Shown piece after piece: positions 18,514 to 26,809 of a stretch of 64,000 nt of DNA; the stretch's first letter is position 1; every line of letters begins with the position of its first letter. Source of the stretch: Neobacillus mesonae (lineage in GTDB: Bacteria > Bacillota > Bacilli > Bacillales > Cytobacillaceae); assembly GCF_023715155.1 (NCBI RefSeq), contig NZ_JAMBNQ010000022.1:1-64000 (forward strand), read 5' to 3'. The notes under the pieces are model-generated. The model ran no database searches, had not been told where the DNA came from, and was given only the letters and a program-made list of their open reading frames with translations. The position numbers were made by a program, and so were the translations under genes.

Positions 18514-18644
18514 ATTTTTTTATATTGGAAAAAGTGGTAGTGATAAAGTTGTCAAAATTGTGTCAAATGCAGCAGATAGAAGCAAAAAATGTGAGAACAA
18601 GGTAAAATAGGGATGAGAATGGGACAAGGAGTGTAAACAAATAC

Positions 18645-19184
18645 ATGAAATTAAAACTCATTTTAGCTGCCTTTTTCAGTGCCGTAGTACTGGCTGCCTG
18701 CAGCAGTGCTAATACGGATGACGGACAGTCGTCTGCTGCGAAAGAGGACACAAGTAACGTAAAGCAATTGGTACAGGATTATAGTTCAGGTGCCAAAAAG
18801 GCTCAAAATGCTTCCATTACGTCTAAACAACTGATTGTGATAGACAACGGCGGAAGTGAAAAGGCCTACGATCTGCCTAAAGGTGAATTCTTTGTTTCTA
18901 TGGCCCCTTATATCAAAAATACCCATCCTTGAATGACTCATAGCTTGACAGGTTGTCAAGGTGAATTGGTAAATAAAGATTTTAACGTACACATAGAAGA
19001 TCAAAATGGAAATGTGGTACTTAACAAAACCGTTAAGTCCCAATCTAATGGGTTTATTGATTTGTGGCTGCCGCGTGACAAAAAGTATCAAATCACTATA
19101 GAGCAAGACGGTAAAAAGGCAGAGTCAGAGCTCTCTACATTTGAAAAAGATCCTACATGTATTACAACACTTCAGTTGATGTAA
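18645..19184 (+). CDS. cueP: CueP-family copper-binding lipoprotein with in-frame TGA (candidate selenoprotein)
   Basis: One 179-codon reading frame is interrupted by a single TGA at 18930-18932. The N-terminus is a lipoprotein signal (FSAVVLAACSS), so the mature protein would sit outside the membrane. The C-terminal half with HSLTGCQGELV, NGFIDLWLPRDKKY and CITTLQL is characteristic of CueP, a periplasmic or surface copper-binding protein. The TGA follows HP, where the family has HPC, and is residue 96; Cys104 and Cys172 follow. From memory, Salmonella CueP is also 179 residues with conserved Cys96, Cys104 and Cys172. Immediately downstream lies a SECIS-like hairpin. Either the TGA encodes selenocysteine or the gene is a recent nonsense mutant. 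The downstream half has no ribosome binding site of its own. A strong terminator follows at 19195. Confidence 0.8.
18930..18964 (+). promoter_or_regulatory. Candidate bacterial SECIS element after in-frame TGA
   Basis: TGA (18930-18932) is followed by 18 nt and then a GGT loop (18951-18953) closed by a perfect 7-bp stem, CTTGACA (18944-18950) with TGTCAAG (18954-18960). A TCA/TGA extension (18938-18940 with 18962-18964) lies beyond a small internal loop. Bacterial SECIS elements need G in the first two loop bases and a UGA-to-loop distance of about 16-37 nt. The E. coli fdhF element, as I recall it, also has 18 nt and a GGU loop. Confidence 0.6.
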
Positions 19185-19194
19185 TTCGGTAAAG

Positions 19195-19230
19195 TGAGGC
19201 AAGGAAAGAAACATTCCTTGCCTCATTTTT
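19195..19230 (+). terminator. Terminator of cueP-like gene
   Basis: A 12-bp perfect stem, TGAGGCAAGGAA (19195-19206) with TTCCTTGCCTCA (19214-19225), and five T. Confidence 0.9.
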
Positions 19231-19256
19231 CAATAGACTTCGGGGAGGCGGCCGAA

Positions 19257-20042
19257 TTGAAAGAAACCATTTTAACAACCCTCAAAAAAATTGAAGATGA
19301 ACATCAAGTCAAAATTCTTTATGCCTGCGAATCAGGAAGCAGGGCTTGGGGATATTCGTCCAAAGAGAGTGATTATGATGTCCGATTTATTTATGTACAT
19401 ACAATAGAAGAGTATCTAACTATTGATCCGGTTGGGATAGGGAAAAAGCGGGATGTGATTGAACTTCCAATTAATGATTTGCTGGATGTGTCCGGCTGGG
19501 AGTTGTCGAAAGCACTGAGGTTGTTTCGAAAGTCCAATCCGCCCTTACTGGAATGGCTTTGGTCTGGTCTGGTATACTACCAGGCTTTTTCTTCCATTGA
19601 GAAAATGAAGGAGCTGAGTAAAGCTATCTTTGCACCCCATTCCTGCCTGTATCACTACTTAAATATGGCTGATAAAAATTTTCGGGATTATTTGCAGACA
19701 GATACCGTCCTAATCAAACAGTATTTTAATGTCCTAAGGCCATTTTTGGCTGCCAGCTGGATTGAAAAGTTCAATGAATTTCCACCATTGGAATTTCCTG
19801 CTTTATTGGAGGAATTAGTATCTGAGGGAGAACGGAAAAAGGAAATTCAAATCTTGTTAAAAAGAAAATCAGCTGGTGAAGGGCTAAAATTGATAACCCC
19901 GATTCCGGAATTAAATGATTTTTTACAAGAAGAAATGGACCGTATCCGAGAATATGCCAAAAGTCTTCACATTTCCTTACCGGATTCCACACCACAGTTG
20001 GATTTATTATTTAGGAACACGCTTAAAGAGGTATGGAGGTAA
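19257..20042 (+). CDS. Predicted nucleotidyltransferase (YcgL/COG3541 type)
   Basis: A 261-residue protein with a minimal nucleotidyltransferase core near the N-terminus: CESGSRAWGYSSKESDYDVRF contains the G-S-R and D-x-D catalytic motif. The remainder is the helical domain of the YcgL-type family, whose substrate is unknown. The upstream in-frame GTG at 19194 lies inside the cueP terminator, so the TTG at 19257 with GGGGAGG 9 nt upstream is preferred. It shares a bidirectional terminator with the convergent L,D-transpeptidase gene. Confidence 0.8.
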   Translation: MKETILTTLKKIEDEHQVKILYACESGSRAWGYSSKESDYDVRFIYVHTIEEYLTIDPVGIGKKRDVIELPINDLLDVSGWELSKALRLFRKSNPPLLEWLWSGLVYYQAFSSIEKMKELSKAIFAPHSCLYHYLNMADKNFRDYLQTDTVLIKQYFNVLRPFLAASWIEKFNEFPPLEFPALLEELVSEGERKKEIQILLKRKSAGEGLKLITPIPELNDFLQEEMDRIREYAKSLHISLPDSTPQLDLLFRNTLKEVWR

Positions 20043-20069
20043 TGAAAAGTTTCCCTTTATAGAAAATAA

Positions 20070-20105
20070 ATGAAGCAGGGAATCCCGTAAGATTTCCTGC
20101 TTCAT
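20070..20105. terminator. Bidirectional terminator
   Basis: A stem of ATGAAGCAGGGAATC (20070-20084) with GATTTCCTGCTTCAT (20091-20105), one mismatch, lies between two convergent genes and has T-rich flanks on both strands. Confidence 0.75.
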
Positions 20106-20121
20106 TTTGAAATTCCGTTTA

Positions 20122-21570
20122 TTAGTAAATGACCACTGGATCATAAGTGCTAAGAGTATTATACACAGTTCCCATAATACTAGGAGGTGTGTTGACACAG
20201 CCGCCTGATCCAGCAGCAATATAGGCGCTGCTTCTCCAGTTTGACCGCCAGCTGGCATCGTGGAATCCTTGCCCGCTGTTCGTAAACGGAGCCCAGTAAT
20301 TCACTTTTATAGCATAGGACCCTGGTGACCCTGCAGAAGAGCCCCTAAGCGTGTACTGTTGTCGTTTGTAAAGAATGTACCAAACACCTTTTGATGTATC
20401 TTCACCAGTAATATGTTTTCCAGTCACCACATGTGTTGTTACGGCCAGTTTTCCATTTTTATAAATCCAAGCCCGCTGCTCGGCAATAGATACTTCTGCA
20501 TACGTGTCACCAATACCGTTATTCGTTGTTGTTTCATAGCCGTAGCCTTCGCCGTTCCAGCCATGTCCGCGAATATTAGAAGCGGACAGCGGCTTTGCTT
20601 CCCCTTTTTCAAACGCCTTTTGAATCCGCGCTGCTTCCTTTTCAGTATCTAAAGCCCAGCCATAGCCTTTTCCTTTGACAGATATGACTCTTCCTGAATG
20701 GGTCTTAAAAGTGAAATCTTTATCTAATGTAGATTGAGTACGATTAATTTCATCTATTTTGTCTTGAATACCGCTTGGGTCAATGGTCACCTTCATCTCC
20801 TTTGAAACAGCGGCATTTTTAACTAATTCATTAGCTGCTAAGGAATAGACCTTATCTTGTACCTTATAATCAATAGATTGCTGCTGGATTTCCTGCAGCT
20901 TTTTCTCTTCCTTTTTAACAATTTCGCTGTCCTCTTTAACAGGCTGTAGAAGCACAGGTTTTAAATGAATCTCACTCCTATATACCTGTTTCTCGTAATC
21001 CTTCATTAGACTGGCAATGTCATATTGTTTACCGTCCATGCTTTTCGTAATAACTATTTGACCATCCTTTAGAGTTGCTTGAGCATCAACCGGAGCTTTT
21101 AAACTCTTATTCATAGATAGAAGTTTATCTTTAACATGCTTTTTCATTGTCTGGTTTCGATATTGGTCTGCTTCTTCTGGAATCAGCCAATAATTCTTTT
21201 CTTTTGTCGAAGGGAAAAAGGTCCACTGTTTTTTTAGTAATTTCTTAATTTCAGGCAAATCTTTTTCTGAAAAACCCAGCTTGGTATCTTCTTCATCTAA
21301 AATTTTCTCCTGCCCGACGTAGACACTGTTATTTAAAACTGCTGTTTTTAGCTTTTTGATCGCCTTTTCAACTGTCAGACCGCCCACTTGTGTATCATTA
21401 ATCATCACATGTGAATTGAATCGGGTGGCCTGATAATAGCTTAGTCCTGCAAGAAGAAGTACAATCACCACAACCCCGGATGTAATAATCTTCGGGTTCT
21501 TAAACCATTTGACTGAATTCCTTTGACTTCGGCTTACTTCTTCCACTGTTTCTCTTTCGGTGCTGCTCAT
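20122..21570 (-). CDS. Membrane-anchored L,D-transpeptidase (YkuD) with PG-binding domains
   Basis: A 482-residue protein that cross-links or modifies peptidoglycan outside the membrane. A basic cytosolic tail precedes one membrane anchor (about 26-46), then two peptidoglycan-binding/VanW-type domains (about 55-330) and a C-terminal YkuD domain with HDASWR...SGGCVN, holding the catalytic His and Cys. The ATG at 21570 follows CGGGGGGA; the upstream in-frame TTG is not supported. It is transcribed divergently from the HprK-like gene and has a bidirectional terminator at its 3' end. Confidence 0.9.
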   Translation of the reverse strand: MSSTERETVEEVSRSQRNSVKWFKNPKIITSGVVVIVLLLAGLSYYQATRFNSHVMINDTQVGGLTVEKAIKKLKTAVLNNSVYVGQEKILDEEDTKLGFSEKDLPEIKKLLKKQWTFFPSTKEKNYWLIPEEADQYRNQTMKKHVKDKLLSMNKSLKAPVDAQATLKDGQIVITKSMDGKQYDIASLMKDYEKQVYRSEIHLKPVLLQPVKEDSEIVKKEEKKLQEIQQQSIDYKVQDKVYSLAANELVKNAAVSKEMKVTIDPSGIQDKIDEINRTQSTLDKDFTFKTHSGRVISVKGKGYGWALDTEKEAARIQKAFEKGEAKPLSASNIRGHGWNGEGYGYETTTNNGIGDTYAEVSIAEQRAWIYKNGKLAVTTHVVTGKHITGEDTSKGVWYILYKRQQYTLRGSSAGSPGSYAIKVNYWAPFTNSGQGFHDASWRSNWRSSAYIAAGSGGCVNTPPSIMGTVYNTLSTYDPVVIY

Positions 21571-21882
21571 GAATTGATCCCCCCGTTTTACCAATTACTT
21601 ATCTATCAACGTTCAACGACAATAACATCATGCTAATGTACTAAACTCTTGAATAGTTTACCTTATTATACTTAATTTATCACTATCATTTTACTAGATT
21701 TTACAGCAAGTTTGTAATAATTTTAACAAAAATGAAATCTTGTAGATTTATTTTTGTTAAAATACTGGTAAAAACATTGCGGGTCAGAATCATCCTGCTT
21801 AGATTCGGTCGTAAACGGATGACTATTTTACAATTTTTCAGTATAATTCATATAATAAGAATGCTAGGACGGTGAGATTAAG
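21571..21882. promoter_or_regulatory. Divergent promoter region with a long AT-rich hairpin
   Basis: At 21721-21762 an almost perfect 18-bp inverted repeat is present: TTTTAACAAAAAT with ATTTTTGTTAAAA, and inside it AAATC with GATTT around a TTGTA loop. It lies between the L,D-transpeptidase and HprK-like genes and is not followed by a T run. It may be an operator or a transcribed hairpin in the hprK-like leader. Confidence 0.5.
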
Positions 21883-22818
21883 GTGAAAAAAATTACAGTG
21901 GAAAACTTAGCCCAAAAGTTTTCATTGAAAGTAGCAGCTGGTGAAAGCCAACTGCAGAAAACCATTACACAATCACGCGTTCATCGTCCGGGCTTAGAAT
22001 TTGTCGGCCATTTTGATTTTTTTCCAACTGAACGGGTTCAAATCCTGGGAAGAAAGGAAATAACCTATCTAGATAAAATAAGTGAAGATGAACGTAAGAT
22101 AAGAATAGGAAATATCGTAAAATATCATCCGCCGTGTTTTATTTTAAATGCAGGTAAAGAGGCACTTCCATATTTAATACACCACTGCAATGAAGAGGGG
22201 ATTCCTCTTTTAGTGACCACAAAGCCTGAAGTCACTTCAGAGTTTATTCCCAAATTAGATGGTTATTTAATGAAGGAACTGGCACCAGAAATAAGTGTAC
22301 ATGGAGTTTGTGTTAATGTATCCGGCATGGGAATATTACTTCGTGGTAATTCCGGAGTTGGAAAAAGTGAGACGGCACACACGTTAATCCGCCGGGGCCA
22401 CCGCTTGGTTGCGGATGATGTCGTGGTCCTGAAGAAACTCAGCCAGCAAACCATTCTTGGTACTCATGATGAGAAAACCAAGGAATTTTTGGCACTTCGC
22501 AGTATTGGACTGCTGAATGTAGTTAGGCTGTATGGCCGTAAAGCGTTTCAAGATGAAACGCGGATTGCTCTTGATATTCATTTAACAAAATGGCAGAAAG
22601 ATGATTTGAATAACGAATTGGAGCAGAAACCTGAATATATCGAATACATGGGGGTCAAAGTTCCATCGCTTGAAATCCAGCTCCAGCCCGGACGTGATGT
22701 AGCGGGATTGATTGAAGCGGCAGCGAATAACTGGTATTTAAGGCAGCAAGGGTATAGTGCAGCAGAAGAGTTCATGAGCAGGATTGAAGCGGATATGGCT
22801 AATACTAGTAAACTATAG
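21883..22818 (+). CDS. HPr kinase/phosphorylase-like protein (divergent paralogue)
   Basis: A 311-residue relative of HprK, which phosphorylates HPr at Ser46. The catalytic domain keeps VHGV (His140), the P-loop GNSGVGKSE (Lys161) and RGHRLVADDV (Asp179). Relative to canonical HprK (offset +2), the signature LEIRGLGIIN reads LALRSIGLLN, so the Mg-binding Glu is Ala204, and the catalytic Arg near 245 is absent. The usual neighbour lgt is missing. The protein is therefore probably a second HprK-like copy with altered or lost phosphorylase activity. The terminator is at 22826. The start follows GGTGAGATTAAG. Confidence 0.8.
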   Translation: MKKITVENLAQKFSLKVAAGESQLQKTITQSRVHRPGLEFVGHFDFFPTERVQILGRKEITYLDKISEDERKIRIGNIVKYHPPCFILNAGKEALPYLIHHCNEEGIPLLVTTKPEVTSEFIPKLDGYLMKELAPEISVHGVCVNVSGMGILLRGNSGVGKSETAHTLIRRGHRLVADDVVVLKKLSQQTILGTHDEKTKEFLALRSIGLLNVVRLYGRKAFQDETRIALDIHLTKWQKDDLNNELEQKPEYIEYMGVKVPSLEIQLQPGRDVAGLIEAAANNWYLRQQGYSAAEEFMSRIEADMANTSKL

Positions 22819-22825
22819 CAATTAC

Positions 22826-22858
22826 AAAAAGGCGAACAGTTTAAGTCCGCCTTTTTTT
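22826..22858 (+). terminator. Terminator of HprK-like gene
   Basis: A stem of AAAAAGGCG with CGCCTTTTT and a T run. Confidence 0.85.
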
Positions 22859-23048
22859 ATACATAGAAAGGATTGTCCAGCCAGCGGAGCATCTTTTTTA
22901 TAGGGCCAGGAAGGTTCAACATCTTGTTTGGTGAAATCAGGGTAATAGATTGAGTGTGAAAAGTTCCTGATTTCAAAGGAAAAATAAGAGGATTATAAAA
23001 GGTCAGCTGCATTATCAGAAGAAATCCTTAAAAAGTCGTATGAGAAAG

Positions 23049-23231
23049 TTAGTAAACCTCTCTAATACTGGATAAACGGATAGAAAAAGTTCTTTTCTGC
23101 TCATCTATGATAGAAAGGAATTGTTCGCGCAGATTGAGGGAAAGAACACGGCCTTTAATGGTTTGGACGATGCCGTTTTTATCATAAACAATGGTGACAA
23201 CTTTACGCATAGCAGCAATTTTAAGAAACAT
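23049..23231 (-). CDS. Short YolD-like protein, copy 1
   Basis: A 60-residue beta-rich basic protein, MFLKIAAMRKVVTIVYDKNG onward, ending RLSSIREVY. The pattern of a G-rich turn, G-R-V, L-R-E-Q and I-D-E-Q followed by I-x-x-I resembles the C-terminal Sm-like part of YolD-family proteins. It is about 65 percent identical to the product of 38198-38380 in this window. The ATG at 23231 has GAAGGA 7 nt upstream. The function is unknown. Confidence 0.65.
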   Translation of the reverse strand: MFLKIAAMRKVVTIVYDKNGIVQTIKGRVLSLNLREQFLSIIDEQKRTFSIRLSSIREVY

Positions 23232-23649
23232 GAAAATTCCTTCTTTCGTGTGAAATAGTTTTAACAATGATTATTGTAAATTAACCATATTGAGAGAGTG
23301 TGAAGTGGTTGTTAAAAGCAGGTGAAAAAAAGCAAGTAACAAAACAAACAACATGGGTGATAATCTCTTCTAAAAAGGGCCCCCCTCAACAGCTGTGTTT
23401 TTAATGAATTTCCAATGGTCTATTTGACCTATGAATGTAAAAGAAAACATTGTCCTTAAACGCCATATATAGGAAAATAGCATGTTAATGATTTACAATT
23501 ATTACCTTATAATAAGAAAAGGGATGGTAATGCCGATTTGGCATGAACTATTTGATTCCAACCTCATTTATGCCTGCTGAGAGACTTGAATATGAAAAAG
23601 AGGAAGGCACTCATTTAGCAGGATTTTCATGGATAGGAGGTACTTCCGT
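23232..23649. other. Intergenic region, nothing recognised
   Basis: No RNA gene, repeat or clear promoter was recognised. A 44-codon open frame (23543-23677) runs into the toxin gene start but lacks a convincing ribosome binding site. Confidence 0.35.
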
Positions 23650-24858
23650 TTGGTGGAATCGATTAAAATTAAAGTAAATCATATAAAATCTACTAATCAT
23701 CGTCTCAAATACATATCGTCTGAACTAAGATATATAGAATCTTCCTTATCCTCCGTTAGGAACAGCCTAGATTCTAAAGTTGTCCAAAGAAGCCATATTG
23801 GTTCACGTTTGAATCAAACACTTACGTCTCTAAATGAGCTGGAGACAAAGGTGAACGAAATGAATATCTTTATTGATGATTCAATGGAAAAATATGTTCA
23901 GGCAGATACAAAAGCTGCTTCTAGGCCATTTTCAAAAGAAAAGTCAATTTGGGCAAAGATAGCGGATGGCTTTGGAAGTGTTTTTGATGGAGCGAAGGGG
24001 TTTGTCACAGGATTAGCCGATACTGTGGTTTCTACTGTGGAAGGTCTCTGGCAGGTGATTAGGCACCCGATTAAAACCGCCAAAGGTCTTGTTTATGTCG
24101 TCAAGCATCCAATTACTGCTGGGAAAGCCATATGGAAAACGATCAAAGATTCCTGGAATAAGGATGTTGTCAATGGTGATGTGGAAAGTGCATCCCATTG
24201 GTTTGGCCGTGCATTTGGCGAAGCAGCGCTGGCGTTAGTCGGTACAAAGGGTGTTGATAAGGCGGTTAAGCTAAGTAAGGGTACAAAGGTAATAGAAGAA
24301 GTTGGCGGAGTTAAGGTTAAATATGGTGTAAATAGTGGAAAGGAATTAACGAAGAAGGAAAATATAGTTGAAAAAAGTAGAATTGAACAGTTAAGAGATA
24401 AATATGGGACATTTTCTTCAGAAGAACTTCACCAAAGAATTAATCTAAGAGATGCAGTTGCAAAAGAAGTGGATAAACTTGGGCAGTCCAATATTACCAA
24501 CAAACAGGCAGGTCCTGCATTAGCTGGTGTTTTGGATAAAACAACCGGCAAGTACTATTTCGGCATAAATAATGATTTGGGCTATCTTCCTGAGAATTTA
24601 CATCCTCTTATAGAAGAAAGAATAATGAACATGCCTCCTGATATAAATGAAGGGTATACTTTTACTAAGGGAGCGGGTTCACATGCTGAGATTTATGCGT
24701 TAAATGAGGCATTATTAGCAAACCCCAATGCCAATATTGATAATTTCTTAGTGCATGTAGTAAGGTCAGGAAAGAAATTGAAACCGGCGGGAATGGCTAT
24801 GCCTAGATGTTCCCATTGTAAATATATTTCAGATGGATTTGAGTTTACTTGGAGGTAA
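23650..24858 (+). CDS. ywqJ: YwqJ-type deaminase toxin of a polymorphic toxin system
   Basis: A 402-residue protein. The N-terminus (about 1-90) is a helical hairpin like WXG/LXG secretion domains; the middle (about 110-200) is a hydrophobic pre-toxin region (VEGLWQVIRHPIKTAKGL); and the C-terminus is a YwqJ-like nucleic-acid deaminase, with HAE in GAGSHAEIYALNE and the zinc ligands PRCSHC near 385. Such proteins are exported through the ESX/YukD-type system and act on neighbouring cells. The TTG at 23650 has GGAGG 9 nt upstream. It is shorter than B. subtilis YwqJ. The immunity gene starts 5 nt downstream. No ywqH or ywqI homologue is adjacent. Confidence 0.85.
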   Translation: MVESIKIKVNHIKSTNHRLKYISSELRYIESSLSSVRNSLDSKVVQRSHIGSRLNQTLTSLNELETKVNEMNIFIDDSMEKYVQADTKAASRPFSKEKSIWAKIADGFGSVFDGAKGFVTGLADTVVSTVEGLWQVIRHPIKTAKGLVYVVKHPITAGKAIWKTIKDSWNKDVVNGDVESASHWFGRAFGEAALALVGTKGVDKAVKLSKGTKVIEEVGGVKVKYGVNSGKELTKKENIVEKSRIEQLRDKYGTFSSEELHQRINLRDAVAKEVDKLGQSNITNKQAGPALAGVLDKTTGKYYFGINNDLGYLPENLHPLIEERIMNMPPDINEGYTFTKGAGSHAEIYALNEALLANPNANIDNFLVHVVRSGKKLKPAGMAMPRCSHCKYISDGFEFTWR

Positions 24859-24863
24859 TCAAT

Positions 24864-25307
24864 TTGGAAATTCAACTATTAAGTAAAGATGAAGTGCTAA
24901 TCAATGGTGTTAATTTTGATGAAAAACTGTGGTTTACTTCTTATAGTGATGAGGTAATCGATAATCCGGAAGATAAAGGCGGAAAACCATTTAGCGGTTT
25001 AGCATTCGAATTGTATGACAATGGAAATTTAGCTTATTATGGATATTACCGTAATGGTCTGAAAGAAGGTCCTTTTGTTGAGTTTTACCCAAGCGGAAAA
25101 ATAAAAGGTTATCGAATTATGGACGGCGGCACAGTTAAAGGGAAAGAAATCATGTGGTTTGAAAATGGTCAGAAAGCGTATGAAGGTGAATCACGAGTCG
25201 GCAGACGTTTAACCTATACAAAATGGAATGAAACTGGAGAAATAATTGAACAAAAGACGGAACCAACTAAATTTGATTTAGAGTATGTCAAAAAGTTTGA
25301 CAATTAG
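24864..25307 (+). CDS. ywqK: YwqK-type MORN-repeat immunity/antitoxin protein
   Basis: A 147-residue protein with MORN-variant repeats (NGNLAYYGYYRNGLKEGPF, PSGKIKGYR, ENGQKAYEGE) that form a beta-sheet surface. In B. subtilis the YwqK protein neutralises the adjacent YwqJ deaminase, and the same gene order is seen here. The TTG at 24864 has TTGGAGG just upstream, inside the toxin stop region, implying coupled translation. Cytosolic. Confidence 0.85.
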   Translation: MEIQLLSKDEVLINGVNFDEKLWFTSYSDEVIDNPEDKGGKPFSGLAFELYDNGNLAYYGYYRNGLKEGPFVEFYPSGKIKGYRIMDGGTVKGKEIMWFENGQKAYEGESRVGRRLTYTKWNETGEIIEQKTEPTKFDLEYVKKFDN

Positions 25308-25324
25308 GCAGGTAAAAATGAATC

Positions 25325-26035
25325 ATGGCTGTCCCAAATGTAAGTTCAGAACTTCAACAGGAATTTATTAAAACACAACAGGAATTACTTAAAAAGGTAA
25401 ATTTAAAGAACAATTTTTTAATAGGAGAAATCAAACTAATTGCGGGCGTAGATTTGGCCTATTGGAATGAAGATAACGTAGATTATGCTGTCTGCTGTAT
25501 TGTTATTATAGATTACGTTACAAAGCAAGTAATTGAAGAAGTTCATCATAGTGATGTGGTCAAGGTGCCTTATATATCTGGGTTTCTGGCATTTCGGGAA
25601 CTTCCTTTGGTGTTGGAAACGGTGAAAAAGCTGAAATCAAAGCCTGATATGTTTATGTTTGATGGCAATGGATATCTGCATTATCGCCATATGGGAATTG
25701 CCACACATGCTTCCATTTTTTTAAATAAGCCAACAATTGGTGTGGCAAAAAATTATTTAAAAATAAAAGATGTCGATTTTATTATGCCGGAAAATCGAGA
25801 AGGGGCATATACCGACATTGTTATTCATGATGAAGTCTATGGAAGAGCCCTGCGATCGAGAAAAGATGTTAAGCCGATATTTGTATCATGTGGTAATTGG
25901 ATCGATGTAGATACTACAACAGAAATTGTCCTGCATTTTATTGAGAAGGACAGCCGTCTTCCCCTCCCTACGAGATTTGCGGATATTTATACACATAAGG
26001 TCAGGAAAGAAATGAAATCTAAGAAAATAGACTAA
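25325..26035 (+). CDS. nfi: Endonuclease V
   Basis: A 236-residue deoxyinosine 3' endonuclease. Visible motifs are GVDLAY with a metal-binding Asp, the wedge PYISGFLAFRE, DGNGYLHYRHMG and GRALRSRKDVKP. It cleaves one phosphodiester beyond deaminated purines. It follows the deaminase toxin and its immunity gene exactly as ywqL follows ywqJK in B. subtilis. A repair role against deamination damage is a natural inference, not shown here. A strong terminator follows. Confidence 0.92.
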   Translation: MAVPNVSSELQQEFIKTQQELLKKVNLKNNFLIGEIKLIAGVDLAYWNEDNVDYAVCCIVIIDYVTKQVIEEVHHSDVVKVPYISGFLAFRELPLVLETVKKLKSKPDMFMFDGNGYLHYRHMGIATHASIFLNKPTIGVAKNYLKIKDVDFIMPENREGAYTDIVIHDEVYGRALRSRKDVKPIFVSCGNWIDVDTTTEIVLHFIEKDSRLPLPTRFADIYTHKVRKEMKSKKID

Positions 26036-26085
26036 TAAAGATTATGGGAGGGAGCCAATCCCTTCCATAATCTTTATTAGTGTTG
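26032..26085 (+). terminator. Terminator of the ywqJ-K-nfi operon
   Basis: A stem of about 20 bp starts CTAATAAAGATTATGG and pairs with CCATAATCTTTATTAG, with an inner GGGA/TCCC. Confidence 0.8.
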
Positions 26086-26270
26086 ATAGTCTCCATTATA
26101 TCCTATCCAATCTTTACATGATAAAATAATGATAAACCATATTTTACCATTAATGATATAGCCGCCGTAAATAAAATCTAATATATAGAATAAACTAGAG
26201 GGAATAGTAACGTATTCTGAAGGACAGCCTATGCCGTTGCCTATTTCGAATTTATTTTTAGGAGAGAAAA

Positions 26271-26711
26271 ATGAAAATTTATGTGGATGCAGATGCCTGC
26301 CCGGTTAAAGATATTATTATTTCAGAAGCGGCAAAAGTGAAGATGCCTGTCATTTTGGTGACAAGTTTCTCTCATTTTTCGAATGTAGAGAAGCCTTCAG
26401 GGGTGGAGACCATTTACGTTGATTCCGGGGCAGATGCTGCGGATTACCGGATTATGAAGTTAGCGGCATCAGGAGATATGATTGTCACTCAAGATTACGG
26501 ACTTGCCTCACTGGGATTGGCAAAAGGATGCATGGTGCTTCACCACAAAGGATTTACCTATACAAACGAAAACATTGATCAATTACTGCAGACCCGCTAT
26601 TTAAGTGCCATGGCCCGAAAAGGCGGCAAGCGGACAAAAGGACCCAAGCCTTTTACTCAGGAAGACAGGGAGCAGTTTAGGGAGCTTTTTAAGAAGGCTA
26701 TTTCTCTTTAA
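26271..26711 (+). CDS. yqxD: YaiI/YqxD family PIN-like protein (DUF188)
   Basis: A 146-residue cytosolic protein beginning [14 protein letters not shown], the DUF188 signature, with further conserved [10 protein letters not shown] and a basic [11 protein letters not shown] stretch near 120. The fold is PIN-like, suggesting nuclease activity, but the physiological substrate is unknown. The ribosome binding site AGGAGAG lies 6 nt before the ATG. It is monocistronic by spacing. Confidence 0.88.
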   Translation: MKIYVDADACPVKDIIISEAAKVKMPVILVTSFSHFSNVEKPSGVETIYVDSGADAADYRIMKLAASGDMIVTQDYGLASLGLAKGCMVLHHKGFTYTNENIDQLLQTRYLSAMARKGGKRTKGPKPFTQEDREQFRELFKKAISL

Positions 26712-26809
26712 ACATACCTTTGATGAGACTGCATTTCGTTGCAGAACTATCGTTAGAATTCAAGTATACTCTATATTTTTCAATTTTATGGGGACACTGT
26801 AGTTAATGG

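Noticed and set aside
18933-19184. Separate 83-residue gene after the CueP lipoprotein half
   Set aside because: It is in the same frame directly after the TGA, has no ribosome binding site, and completes the CueP domain; one gene with an internal TGA is the better reading.
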